Below, piece by piece: positions 34,034 to 41,872 of a stretch of DNA of 64,000 nucleotides. Source of the stretch: Limnohabitans sp. Rim28 (GTDB taxonomy: Bacteria; Pseudomonadota; Gammaproteobacteria; Burkholderiales; Burkholderiaceae_C). The notes below the pieces were generated by a model. That model saw nothing but the letters and a program-made list of their open reading frames with translations, did no database searches and was not told where the DNA came from. Every line of letters begins with the position of its first letter. Position 1 is the first letter of the stretch. The translations under genes and the position numbers were made by a program. Location: positions 1-64,000 of the forward strand of contig NZ_ALKN02000002.1 of NCBI RefSeq assembly GCF_000293865.2, written 5' to 3'.

Positions 34034-34810
34034 ATGTTGGACTTATTCGCCGCCTTGGGCTTTCACTGGGATCGTGAAAAAATCCCTCATGGTGTGCCAA
34101 CCCATTCGCTGGAGCGCGTGACATTTCATTTTCATCGCATGCTGACAACCTATGTGTGGGATGCATCCGTGCTCGAAGGGAACCCCTTTACTTTTCCTGA
34201 AGTCAAAACTTTGCTGGAAGGCGTGACAGTCGGGGGCCGAAAAATTTCAGATCAAGAGCAGGTGTTGAACTTGGCGGAAAGCTCCAAACAGCTTTTGGCT
34301 CTTGTTAAAGCAGGAAAATTCGTGCTTAACAAAAGTTTATTCACAGAACTGCATGGGCTTGTTGCCAAAAATGAAGCTCTGGAATGGGGTCACTTTCGCG
34401 GCGAAGGTCCAGAAACCAACTACACACCAGATGTCGGCTTGGGCCCCGAGGGTCGTTACACACCGCTACCCACTTTGGCTGGAGCACCAGAGTTAAATCG
34501 GGTGTTTTCTGGTGGAATCCAAGCGCTTGAAAAAGATGTCGAAAATGCTTTTGAAAAAGCGGCTGCATTTTTCCTATTCGGAGCCTTGCAGCAATTCTTT
34601 TTTGACGGTAACAAACGCACATCCCGCTTCATGATGAATGGCGTTTTGATGTCCGCCGGCATCGATGCAATCAGTATCCCAGCGGCTAAGGCTCAAGACT
34701 TTAACGAAAAGATGGTGCGGTTTTATACGACAAAAGACGCAACTGAAATGATGGCGTTCTTGGTTGCCTGCCATCCAGATGCCATCACCATTCAGCAAAA
34801 CAACACTTGA
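34034..34810 (+). CDS. Fic-family protein with altered active-site motif
   Basis: A 258-residue Fic-domain protein. The signature HxFx(D/E)GN(G/K)R appears as 'QFFFDGNKR' (187-195): the catalytic His is Gln187. An N-terminal 'ASVLEGN' (44-50) resembles the inhibitory helix of class II Fic enzymes, although Ala44 sits where Ser/Thr is expected. The start at 34034 has GGAGA upstream; 33983 is a longer alternative that overlaps the AbrB-like stop. Without His, AMP transfer is doubtful, so this may be inactive or use another chemistry. Confidence 0.85.
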   Translation: MLDLFAALGFHWDREKIPHGVPTHSLERVTFHFHRMLTTYVWDASVLEGNPFTFPEVKTLLEGVTVGGRKISDQEQVLNLAESSKQLLALVKAGKFVLNKSLFTELHGLVAKNEALEWGHFRGEGPETNYTPDVGLGPEGRYTPLPTLAGAPELNRVFSGGIQALEKDVENAFEKAAAFFLFGALQQFFFDGNKRTSRFMMNGVLMSAGIDAISIPAAKAQDFNEKMVRFYTTKDATEMMAFLVACHPDAITIQQNNT

Positions 34811-34823
34811 ACGGCTGAATCCT

Positions 34824-35855
34824 TTAAACGGCAATACGATTCAGCACCTCAAGCTTTTGCTCAAGCGTGTAGCCCACTGTGCCGTAGTTGTTGAACTCAG
34901 ATCCACCACTAGAGTGACCTGTGATGCTCTCGGCCAAACGCGTGGGAATATCGTTACAGGCTTTCATCCTGTCGATCAGGGCATGGCGGAACATGTGACT
35001 TCTGAACTCTAGTTCGGCCAGATACTTGTTCATGATCGCCGAGCAACTGTTACTGCCATGGTAGTGGGCATACTGCGGCACCAGCCATTCACTGCCTTCG
35101 CACTTGGCCATCTCCACCAGTCGCTTGGCCGCAAACAGCGACACACCTACCAACGGTACCGCACGAATACTGCTCTTGTTCTTTCGATTGGAGAGTGAAT
35201 TTTTGCGGATCCAAATGTGCGGAATCGGGTGATTAAAAACACAATCCTCTACACGGGCGTATACAGGTTCAGACAGTCGCAAGCCCGTATTCAACTGGAT
35301 CAGCCCAATGAACTTGTAGGGCTTGAAACGCGTCATCAACTTTTGTTTGACTGCCAGCAACAAGTCATGGGTAATCACAGGCATTGGCCTGCGCTCATCT
35401 TCGCCGGAAATTTTCAGAGCACGGAATGGGCTTAGTCTGTCTATGTCCAGACATTTGAATGCCACATTGAGCATGGCGTTCAAGATCGCCGTTTGCTTGC
35501 GGACCGTCACGGGTTTCAAACCCAAACTCAGCAAATGGTCACGAAAGATGCATGCATGCACATAACGCAAATCACACAGGTGCAAATCACCGACCAAGGA
35601 CGAGAAGCGCCTGAAAACATGCAAGACATCGCCCTTGAATTTTCGTCCATCGCTGGCATCACTTTCATGGAGGTAAATCGCCATGGCATCGGAAATTTTA
35701 GGTTCGGCATGCAGTTCTTTGCGGATGAAATAGTTGCCAATCAGCTCAGCAACAAAAGCCTCATCGAAGTCAACACCCCTCACCCGAACCAACCGCCGCA
35801 AGACAGCGTCTGGAGTTGATTTAACAATCTCAAAGTGGCCGTCACTCATGCTCAA
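34824..35855 (-). CDS. Tyrosine recombinase/integrase
   Basis: A 343-residue integrase with a SAM-like core-binding region (about 50-160) and a catalytic domain. Active-site residues: Arg in 'NTGLRLSEPV', 'SHMFRHALI' (His-x-x-Arg reads as HMFR), 'TGHSSGG' (His) and Tyr in 'NNYGTVGY'. It converges with the Fic gene 13 bases away. It could be the integrase of the element carrying the polymerase-like gene; the matching 18-base sequence 38 bases upstream of its start may belong to an attachment site. Confidence 0.85.
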   Translation of the reverse strand: MSMSDGHFEIVKSTPDAVLRRLVRVRGVDFDEAFVAELIGNYFIRKELHAEPKISDAMAIYLHESDASDGRKFKGDVLHVFRRFSSLVGDLHLCDLRYVHACIFRDHLLSLGLKPVTVRKQTAILNAMLNVAFKCLDIDRLSPFRALKISGEDERRPMPVITHDLLLAVKQKLMTRFKPYKFIGLIQLNTGLRLSEPVYARVEDCVFNHPIPHIWIRKNSLSNRKNKSSIRAVPLVGVSLFAAKRLVEMAKCEGSEWLVPQYAHYHGSNSCSAIMNKYLAELEFRSHMFRHALIDRMKACNDIPTRLAESITGHSSGGSEFNNYGTVGYTLEQKLEVLNRIAV

Positions 35856-35973
35856 AAATAGTCAATTTGCACCCAACAAATTTACTGTCAAAGACGCAGA
35901 TGGACAACCGGATTTAGACGAATTCTTAGGACGATCTGGACAGAAAACCCATGAAATTTTCTACCCAAACTAA
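35848..35973 (+). CDS. Doubtful 41-residue protein divergent from the integrase
   Basis: A short frame overlapping the integrase start on the other strand. It contains 'VKDADGQPD', whose coding DNA is identical over 18 bases to 51502-51519, where the same frame ends soon after. It may be the start of a small gene or a remnant duplicated with an element boundary. No ribosome-binding site stands out. Confidence 0.25.
   Translation: MLKNSQFAPNKFTVKDADGQPDLDEFLGRSGQKTHEIFYPN
35893..35910 (+). repeat. 18-base repeat, copy 1 (partner at 51502-51519)
   Basis: The 18 bases from GACGCAG to ACAACCG are identical to 51502-51519 in direct orientation, with similar flanks (TGTCA before, ATTT after). It lies just upstream of the integrase start at 35855. 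It could be an attachment-site core or the remains of a duplicated gene start. Confidence 0.6.
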
Positions 35974-36166
35974 GCGCTACAACACCTCTCATGTAGGCCT
36001 TGGATCCGTGTCGATACCGGCTCTCAAATTAGCCGCGTTACGCTTGTTTTATGCGCTGCTAGATGCCTGGGTTGATGAATACCCCATAGAGCCAACAGAC
36101 ATTGCCCGTGGGTATGCAGAAACCATTTTTGCTATGCCTGTCATCCCCATGGCCATAGATTTTTAA
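35951..36166 (+). CDS. Doubtful 71-residue protein
   Basis: A frame with a hydrophobic middle ('SIPALKLAALRLFYALLDAW') and no recognised family. It overlaps the preceding short frame. Position between the integrase and the phage-like module and normal-looking composition make it possible, but it lacks a clear ribosome-binding site. Confidence 0.35.
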   Translation: MKFSTQTKRYNTSHVGLGSVSIPALKLAALRLFYALLDAWVDEYPIEPTDIARGYAETIFAMPVIPMAIDF

Positions 36167-36216
36167 AACAGCCGAATTCGGGGCCAAAGCCACGCGTTTT
36201 CGAGTCTTTTGACGGT

Positions 36217-36612
36217 TTATCGTGGCAAGTTACCCTGGCCTGGCCCCATCGTTTGTTGCTGCAATCCATAGGCATCAGCCTGGCTGAAGCTACTTGAATG
36301 GGTTGGCCTCAGCACTGGTTGTGAACTGGGCAGTGGTGGGGGCCTGCTGGGGGTCACTACCCTTGCCTGCTGGGGTACCGGACTTTTCGGTGGGGGTAGC
36401 TTGGGGGCTGGCGGTTTCGGCTTGGGGGCTGGTGGCTTTTTCGGAACAATCTTTTTAGGCTTGATCCTCTTGGGCTTTGGGGTGGCTGCAGCCTGCGCCT
36501 TGAGCCTGGCCTGCTCCTTGGCCTGTGCCATCACAGCAGACCAAACGTTGTCTGATATCAATCGCCAAAGAGCAAGTTGATCGTCCGCATTGGCTATTTC
36601 ATTAAATCGCAT
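36217..36612 (-). CDS. Proline/lysine-rich protein with 'MRFNEIA' N-terminus
   Basis: A 131-residue protein. The first 45 residues ('MRFNEIANADDQLALWRLIS') are helical in appearance; the rest is a Pro/Lys-rich low-complexity stretch ('KPPAPKPKPPAPKLPPPK') ending in a Gln/Ser-rich tail. The start at 36612 is fixed by a strong AAGGAG ribosome-binding site. It is divergent from the gene at 36696, which starts similarly ('MRINELV'). Such N-termini remind me of phage proteins, but I cannot name a family. Confidence 0.7.
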   Translation of the reverse strand: MRFNEIANADDQLALWRLISDNVWSAVMAQAKEQARLKAQAAATPKPKRIKPKKIVPKKPPAPKPKPPAPKLPPPKSPVPQQARVVTPSRPPPLPSSQPVLRPTHSSSFSQADAYGLQQQTMGPGQGNLPR

Positions 36613-36695
36613 AGTTGCTCTCCTTTCTCTATATTTATTTAGCAAAAAAATCGACATCTCGTCCCCTCAATTTCGATCTGCTCATAAATAAAAAT

Positions 36696-36926
36696 ATGCG
36701 GATCAACGAACTCGTCAAACCCAAGACTCCAGAGCAATTGAAGCTGGACCAACTTCGCGCTACGCGGGAACGCGCAACCACTGCTGTTCAACAGGAACGG
36801 GAACGACAAAAGACACAGCGGGCTCAAAAAGCCCTGCAGTTATTGACCAAGCCTAAGGCTCCCACAGCAAAAACAACCAAGCCCATTGGCACCGTAAAAC
36901 CCATTGCGCCAATCAAATCGATCTAG
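36696..36926 (+). CDS. Small basic coiled-coil protein ('MRINELV' type)
   Basis: A 76-residue protein with a charged helix ('LRATRERATTAVQQERERQK') likely to form a coiled coil, followed by a Lys/Pro/Thr-rich C-terminus. It is divergent from the Pro-rich gene, which has a related N-terminus, and ends just before a perfect hairpin at 36937. Phage-like in style; function unknown. Confidence 0.65.
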   Translation: MRINELVKPKTPEQLKLDQLRATRERATTAVQQERERQKTQRAQKALQLLTKPKAPTAKTTKPIGTVKPIAPIKSI

Positions 36927-36936
36927 CCAAAAGAAA

Positions 36937-36966
36937 GCCGACACCAAGATGAATCAAGGTGTCGGC
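36937..36966. terminator. Strong hairpin between convergent genes
   Basis: The arms GCCGACACC (36937-36945) and GGTGTCGGC (36958-36966) pair perfectly over nine bases with a 12-base loop. It lies between the small basic gene (ends 36926) and the minus-strand DUF6641-like gene (ends 36974). T-rich tracts are weak, but position suggests a bidirectional terminator. Confidence 0.7.
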
Positions 36967-36973
36967 CATTGCT

Positions 36974-37483
36974 TTAAGCAGTGATCGCTTGTGAGGCAGC
37001 TTTAAGTGGCAGCTTCAACTTGCCCTTTTTGACAGCGCCCTCCTCCTTGCCAAATGCAGCCTTGACCAAACCACTGACTGCTTCAATGCGAGCATCCAGC
37101 TCTCCGGCATCCACAGCAGCACGCAAAACTTCAAGCGTGGTGATAACGCCTGCGATGGTGTCAGTCTCGATGGCGTTCTTTCCTTCGACCACATCCAAAG
37201 TTCGTGCGCCATAACGGACGGTGATGCATAGCTTGCCGTTATCTCCAGACCACCACCATGGTTTCAACCGCTTGGGAATTTCAACTCGTCGCATTTCGCC
37301 TGTGGCGTCATCCCTGACTGTGCGAACCTTGACCGGTACAAATTCACTACCTGACTGAACGGCTTTTGCCATTTGAATCTGCTCATGCAGCTTGGCGCTG
37401 AGCTTTTGCCGTCTGGCATGCGCTGGGCTAGTGTCCTGCTGACGCTTGCTGGCGATGAATTTCAATGCATTGAGACCTGACAT
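36974..37483 (-). CDS. DUF6641-like protein
   Basis: A 169-residue protein. 'LNALKFIASKRQ' at the N-terminus, 'RLKPWWWSGDNGKLCITVRYG' in shortened form (WWWSG...KLCITVRYG) in the middle and 'GVITTLEVLRAAVDAGELDA' after it resemble DUF6641-type proteins of betaproteobacterial plasmids and integrative elements; the family name is from memory. It lies 108 bases downstream of the polymerase-like gene on the same strand and may be its partner. Function unknown. Confidence 0.75.
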   Translation of the reverse strand: MSGLNALKFIASKRQQDTSPAHARRQKLSAKLHEQIQMAKAVQSGSEFVPVKVRTVRDDATGEMRRVEIPKRLKPWWWSGDNGKLCITVRYGARTLDVVEGKNAIETDTIAGVITTLEVLRAAVDAGELDARIEAVSGLVKAAFGKEEGAVKKGKLKLPLKAASQAITA

Positions 37484-37591
37484 TTGCTACTCCTTGTGTG
37501 TTGCAGGAATAACAAATTTATTGTCAAACCATAGCTCTGAGCAACCGAATCATTGGTAACCCGACAGTCTGGAAGGACACCACTCGCAGCC

Positions 37592-39175
37592 TCAGCCAAT
37601 CAAGATGTTGGGAAACACCGATTTGTATCCTTTGGCCAAAGCTTCCTCTTGCTCGATTCTTTTCTTATGCTCGCTTTCCTCGGCAGCAGCGTTCAAGGAA
37701 TGCGGTTTGTAACGCTCTAACTGCTTAGGGGTCAAATGCCAATAAGGGTTGCCCGTTTGCTCGCGCATCTGCATTTCAATCTCGGTCTTGAAATCAACGC
37801 CCAAACGACGCTTGAAGAAGATGGCGTCGTGAACATTGGCAATCGGTGTGTGACCCTTTGTCAATGCTACGCGCCTGACGATGTCCATGACCTGTGTTTC
37901 GCCGTGCTGGTAAAGGTAAGCCATAACCTTGGGTTTGCTGGGCCTGCCACTGTCGGTTTGCAGGAAGCTTTCTTGAAGCAAATCTGGGCGGTGCTTTTTA
38001 ACGAGCTCGTACAGGTAGTCGTCCAAAGCGTTTTGTTCTTTAATAAAAAGCTTCACGGTCTTGTCGGCTAAAAATCGCTTTCTATCGTCTCCATTTTTTA
38101 AGATGTCGACCAGGGCTGGATTGGTCCAATTGCCCGAAGCATCCAACCAGCCATTGGCGGTTTGTCGTGCGCCGAAGCTGATGGCGGTAAACGCTTGCTT
38201 GAGCAAGACAGGCTGCAGGTCTTTGGGCACTGGACTCGTGTCGCCAAAGGTGAAATACCTGATCGTGGCCATCAAGTCAGCCTTGTCTTCCAGGTACAGC
38301 AAAGTGGCTGGGAAATGCTTGCGCAAATCAAGATCAAATCCCGAATCGCAAAGCAAGCTTCTGGCATACCCCATCTTCCAAGCCACCACACTGCTGCGAA
38401 TGTCGTACTCCCAGCAATTACCCAACATGGCCCTTCTCAAGTCCTTGTTGACGTTTTGAACACTGGTGCCTTCGTAGTACGTGCGCCCAAACTGACTTGG
38501 TTTGACCCGCTGCACGTAATAGCCCTTGGTGAGGGTGGCAACGTTAATGATCGTCAGGGCTTGACGAAGAATAGTGTCTTTTTGAGCGCCCTTGATGTGC
38601 AAAGATTCCATCTCCACCCAGTACAGGTAGGCCTTGACGGATTCGATGTCAACCGGCACCCAATGGAAAAGCTCAGCGAGTTTTTCGTCTTGCCAAACCT
38701 GTCCGTATTCAGGGTACAGGTGATCAAACAATGCCTTGTTGGCTACTGGATCACCACTGAGGTACGCATCAATTTCCTCATCCGTGGTTGCCGTCGCCAA
38801 TGATCCGGGAGGTACGGACAAAGTGTTCTGCATTGTGATCAAGGGTGACAGTTTGACCTGTGAGTACTGGCCAGTGAATTTACTGCCGGGCACCACCGTT
38901 TCCAAAAGCTCCAGGTTGTTGTCGCGTAACCATTTGTGAAGGCGAATCTTTTTTGAACCAATTTGGCCACCCTTATTGGCCAATTGATCCAAAGAGACCG
39001 CGTACAAGTTCAGCTTGAGTTGTTCGGGTGTTTGGCCGTGTTGCAAGGCATCGAACAGCATGGACTCAACCACAGCGACATACTTGGCCAATGCTTTTTT
39101 AGCCGAAGCAGCAGGCCGAGGAAAGGCTTTGTGCAAAGCCTCTTCGACTGACTCATGAACGGTGATTTTGATCAC
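37592..39175 (-). CDS. Minimal family-A-like polymerase (putative)
   Basis: A 527-residue protein whose C-terminal half carries motifs of the Pol I/T7 RNA polymerase fold. 'FGRTYYEGTSVQNVNKDLRR' (229-248) parallels the 'GRLSS...PNLQNIP' element of Pol I; 'YDIRSS' (D258) fits motif A; 'LLKQAFTAISFGAR' (K326, F334-G335, spacing Lys to Gly +9) fits motif B; 'YQHGETQVMDIV' the Q-x-x-x-x-D helix; 'VHDAIFF' (H449-D450) motif C. No exonuclease domain is visible in the N-terminal 230 residues. DNA or RNA polymerase activity cannot be decided. The first ATG at 39175 gives the full frame. The assignment rests on motifs read by eye. Confidence 0.7.
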   Translation of the reverse strand: MIKITVHESVEEALHKAFPRPAASAKKALAKYVAVVESMLFDALQHGQTPEQLKLNLYAVSLDQLANKGGQIGSKKIRLHKWLRDNNLELLETVVPGSKFTGQYSQVKLSPLITMQNTLSVPPGSLATATTDEEIDAYLSGDPVANKALFDHLYPEYGQVWQDEKLAELFHWVPVDIESVKAYLYWVEMESLHIKGAQKDTILRQALTIINVATLTKGYYVQRVKPSQFGRTYYEGTSVQNVNKDLRRAMLGNCWEYDIRSSVVAWKMGYARSLLCDSGFDLDLRKHFPATLLYLEDKADLMATIRYFTFGDTSPVPKDLQPVLLKQAFTAISFGARQTANGWLDASGNWTNPALVDILKNGDDRKRFLADKTVKLFIKEQNALDDYLYELVKKHRPDLLQESFLQTDSGRPSKPKVMAYLYQHGETQVMDIVRRVALTKGHTPIANVHDAIFFKRRLGVDFKTEIEMQMREQTGNPYWHLTPKQLERYKPHSLNAAAEESEHKKRIEQEEALAKGYKSVFPNILIG

Positions 39176-39352
39176 AGGGTGCCGACTCCTTGATGTGAGA
39201 AATCTCGGATTTCCTATGTATTTAGCGCTTTTTCATAGATTTCGGCAATAAGTGAAAAAGTCACAGACATATAGTAATTTCAATCATTCAATTGAAATAT
39301 CACCTGATCCAAATGGCATCTTGAAGTGGCGCAGCCACCCAATGCCGCAGGC

Positions 39353-39598
39353 ATGCAGCTCCTTGCTTGGATCAAGTCTTATGCCAATCAGTCAGATGGA
39401 CAGGTGTTTTTTGATAGGAATAAGTACTTGATGCGCACATACAAAGCATCAGTCAGGGTCAAGGTTAACGGAAGAACGCAGGTCATTGCCACGGAAATCC
39501 GGGCGCCCAATGCGCAAGACGCTCGTTGGCTGCTCTGGGCCATGTACGGATTTCACAGCGTCCAGGCAGGGCCAACGCCTAAGAGCCAAGAAGGATAA
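39353..39598 (+). CDS. Small basic protein, mobile-element type
   Basis: An 81-residue protein. 'YKASVRVKVNGRTQVIATEI' followed by 'NAQDARWLLWAMYGF' suggests a small beta-strand domain plus helix, similar in style to short proteins on conjugative and integrative elements. The start is uncertain (GTG at 39326 is in frame; neither has a clear ribosome-binding site). It is divergent from the polymerase-like gene across an AT-rich gap. Confidence 0.5.
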   Translation: MQLLAWIKSYANQSDGQVFFDRNKYLMRTYKASVRVKVNGRTQVIATEIRAPNAQDARWLLWAMYGFHSVQAGPTPKSQEG

Positions 39599-39670
39599 GG
39601 CTCCAAGCTGCTCAGATTGGCAAAAACAGGGGTTGATCGTAAAATTGAATACACGATAAAAATACAGCCC

Positions 39671-39961
39671 ATGAAACCATCCGACGCACTAGCTGCTCAC
39701 CGTAACGAAATTCGCGAGATTGTCCTCTCCCATAGGACTTCGAATGCCCGCGTTTTCGGTTCTGTGGTTCACGGATCGGACACCGAGGAAAGCGATCTCG
39801 ACATCCTCGTGGACACTACTGAAGACACAACACTCTTTGACCTGGGTGCTATTCGATACAAGCTTCGCAACTTGTTGGGTGTTCAAGTGGATGTGCTGAC
39901 ACCAGCAGCGCTACCTGAAAAATTTCTTCAAACTGTCATCGCAGATGCTCGACCAGTATGA
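39671..39961 (+). CDS. MntA-like minimal nucleotidyltransferase (possible antitoxin)
   Basis: A 96-residue MNT-fold protein with the signature 'FGSVVHGSDTEESDLDILVD' (Gly30-Ser31, Asp42, Asp44). Minimal nucleotidyltransferases of this kind act as antitoxins of HEPN toxins, which they AMPylate. Here no HEPN gene follows: the next frames are a 12-residue stub (39958) and the small gene at 39989. The active-site residues are intact. An orphan or rearranged module is likely. Confidence 0.85.
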   Translation: MKPSDALAAHRNEIREIVLSHRTSNARVFGSVVHGSDTEESDLDILVDTTEDTTLFDLGAIRYKLRNLLGVQVDVLTPAALPEKFLQTVIADARPV

Positions 39962-39988
39962 ATCCCGATCCTCTATTCGAAATATTTG

Positions 39989-40213
39989 ATGTTTGACCCC
40001 AAGGACATTCGTAACTCAAAAGATCCGGATTTGGCTGGCTCCTATGCCGCTATCCATCGCGCGGCAAAATCTGCTGAGGACCTTGCCATCAAGACCAACA
40101 CAGCCATCATCGTGTCGGTTGACGGCAAGCCTGTACGAATCACTGCAGCCGAATTGATCAAAAAGCGCGAGCTTGAATCAGCTAAGCCCACACCAAACAT
40201 TCCAACTGTTTGA
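39989..40213 (+). CDS. Small protein next to MNT gene
   Basis: A 74-residue protein with 'DIRNSKDPDLAGSYAAIHRA' and a beta-hairpin-like 'AIIVSVDGKPVRITAAELIK'. It has no known family. It lies 28 bases after the MNT gene and 22 bases before the DUF3024-like gene, all on the plus strand, suggesting a small operon. It could be the MNT partner, but it does not look like HEPN. Confidence 0.6.
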   Translation: MFDPKDIRNSKDPDLAGSYAAIHRAAKSAEDLAIKTNTAIIVSVDGKPVRITAAELIKKRELESAKPTPNIPTV

Positions 40214-40234
40214 ATCGCGGAAGATAAGCGTTTC

Positions 40235-40582
40235 ATGGCACTCAGCATTGAAGACATCGGGGAAATCGACCAGGTCGTTGGCGATTGGTGCCTCGCTCGC
40301 GTTCCCGCTCACCTCAAGCAATCCGTTGATTACGACTACGAAATCGACGGTCAGGCCGTGACGATTTTAGAAGTGAGACCTGCTTGGAGGGGGACTCCCG
40401 GCGAAGTAACCCGTCAGCCTATAGCCAGGTTTCGGTTCGTCAAAGTGACCGGTTTCTGGAAAATCTTCTGGATGCGAGCAAGCGGTAAATGGCACGCGTA
40501 TGAACCCATGTTCGAGGTCAATGATCTGGTCGATGCACTAGATGTCATTGAGTCAGACCACTACGGCTGCTTCTTTGGTTAA
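40235..40582 (+). CDS. DUF3024-like protein
   Basis: A 115-residue protein. 'PIARFRFVKVTGFWKIFWMR' and 'GKWHAYEP' match my memory of DUF3024 proteins; the family is small, cytoplasmic and of unknown function. It ends 12 bases before the convergent umuC gene. It shares a presumptive operon with the MNT gene. Confidence 0.8.
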   Translation: MALSIEDIGEIDQVVGDWCLARVPAHLKQSVDYDYEIDGQAVTILEVRPAWRGTPGEVTRQPIARFRFVKVTGFWKIFWMRASGKWHAYEPMFEVNDLVDALDVIESDHYGCFFG

Positions 40583-40593
40583 ATGAAAGTACA

Positions 40594-41868
40594 TCAAACA
40601 AGCGGCACATCATCCCAACTGGTCGTGTAGTTCGGAGATTTACGCTCCTGCTTCATCTGCCAACCTGAGTAAGCGCCTTGAGTTGACACCTTGACAGCAC
40701 CTCGCCCATAGCGTGCATTCAAGTTGTCCAGTGCTTCCATAAGCTTGTGTTTGTCGGCATGCACTGCTTCCAGCAAATCGCCTTGGCTGTGCGTAACGGG
40801 ACTGATTTCGCTCAACATGATCCCAGCTCTTTTGTACTGGTAGTCAGGCTTGAACATTCGCTCGCACAAAAAGGCGGCCCACCTGTTCACTTCCAATGAG
40901 TCGTTGGTGGGGTATGGCAATGGCACCGCCAAGCAAGGTGCGTATTGGGGTAATTCTTTGCGAAATCGGTTGGTCCCTAAAAACACCTGAATTACAGAGG
41001 CATGGCTTTTTTGAGCGCGCAATTTCGCGCAGGCATTGGCCACAAACGTTGACAGCGCATCTTTCAAAACAGGCAACTCGGTGACCATGCTGCCAAAGGA
41101 GCGGCTTGAGACGATTTGCTTCTTGTCCGCTGGCACCTCTTCCAACTTGATGCAAGGAGTCTCTTGCAACTCCCGCTGGGTTTTCTCCATGACGACACCA
41201 AACTCCGCCCGCAACGTTGGTATGTGGGCTTCGCGCAGATCCAAGGCGTTGGTCACTCCGAAGCTGGCCAAGCGCTTAGTTAATTTACGCCCTACACCCC
41301 AAACATCCTCCACAGGTAGGTGTTGAAGCAAATTGGTTTTCTGCACATTGGTCAGTGCGTTGTAGTTGAAAACGCCTTTGGACCTGGGATGCTTTTTTGC
41401 CACATGGTTGGCCAACTTGGCCAAGGTCTTGGTTGGCCCAATGCCTACGCAAACAGGCATACCTGTCCACATGCCCACACGTTCACGCATGGCGTAGCTG
41501 ACCTCTCTGATCTTTGGCATACCCGTCAAATCAACAAAGTTTTCATCGATCGAGTAAACCTCGCACTGCGGCGAGAAGTCACTCAATATGGTCATTACTC
41601 GGTTGGACATGTCAGCGTAAAGCGCATAGTTGCTGCTCATGGCCAAGATGCCATGCTCCTCGGCTAACTCCTTGCACTCAAACCAAGGTTGACCCATCTT
41701 GATGCCCAAGGCCTTAGCTTCGTTCGAGCGAGAAACTACGCAGCCATCGTTATTGGACAAAATGACCATCGGCACACGCGCCAGATCTGGGCGGAAGATC
41801 CGCTCGCACGACACGTAAAAGTTATTGCAATGCACAAGCGCCAAGGCCTGCTGGCTCTTCGGCAACAT
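40594..41868 (-). CDS. umuC: DNA polymerase V catalytic subunit UmuC
   Basis: A 424-residue Y-family polymerase. 'ALVHCNNFYVSCERIFRPDL' is the N-terminal palm motif (Asp replaced by His-Cys-Asn here), 'VILSNNDGCVVSRSNEAKAL' and 'YSIDENFVDL' (catalytic Asp-Glu) follow, and 'GPTKTLAKLANHVAK' is the thumb/HhH region. In E. coli UmuC the first motif is 'ALCDVNAFYASCE'; the Asp-to-His change there deserves a check. The start lies just after the umuD stop. With UmuD' it would carry out error-prone translesion synthesis. Confidence 0.9.
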   Translation of the reverse strand: MLPKSQQALALVHCNNFYVSCERIFRPDLARVPMVILSNNDGCVVSRSNEAKALGIKMGQPWFECKELAEEHGILAMSSNYALYADMSNRVMTILSDFSPQCEVYSIDENFVDLTGMPKIREVSYAMRERVGMWTGMPVCVGIGPTKTLAKLANHVAKKHPRSKGVFNYNALTNVQKTNLLQHLPVEDVWGVGRKLTKRLASFGVTNALDLREAHIPTLRAEFGVVMEKTQRELQETPCIKLEEVPADKKQIVSSRSFGSMVTELPVLKDALSTFVANACAKLRAQKSHASVIQVFLGTNRFRKELPQYAPCLAVPLPYPTNDSLEVNRWAAFLCERMFKPDYQYKRAGIMLSEISPVTHSQGDLLEAVHADKHKLMEALDNLNARYGRGAVKVSTQGAYSGWQMKQERKSPNYTTSWDDVPLV

Positions 41869-41872
41869 GGCG

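Noticed and set aside
36217..39175. Complete prophage
   Set aside because: No capsid, terminase, portal or tail genes; only phage-like small proteins and a polymerase-like gene.
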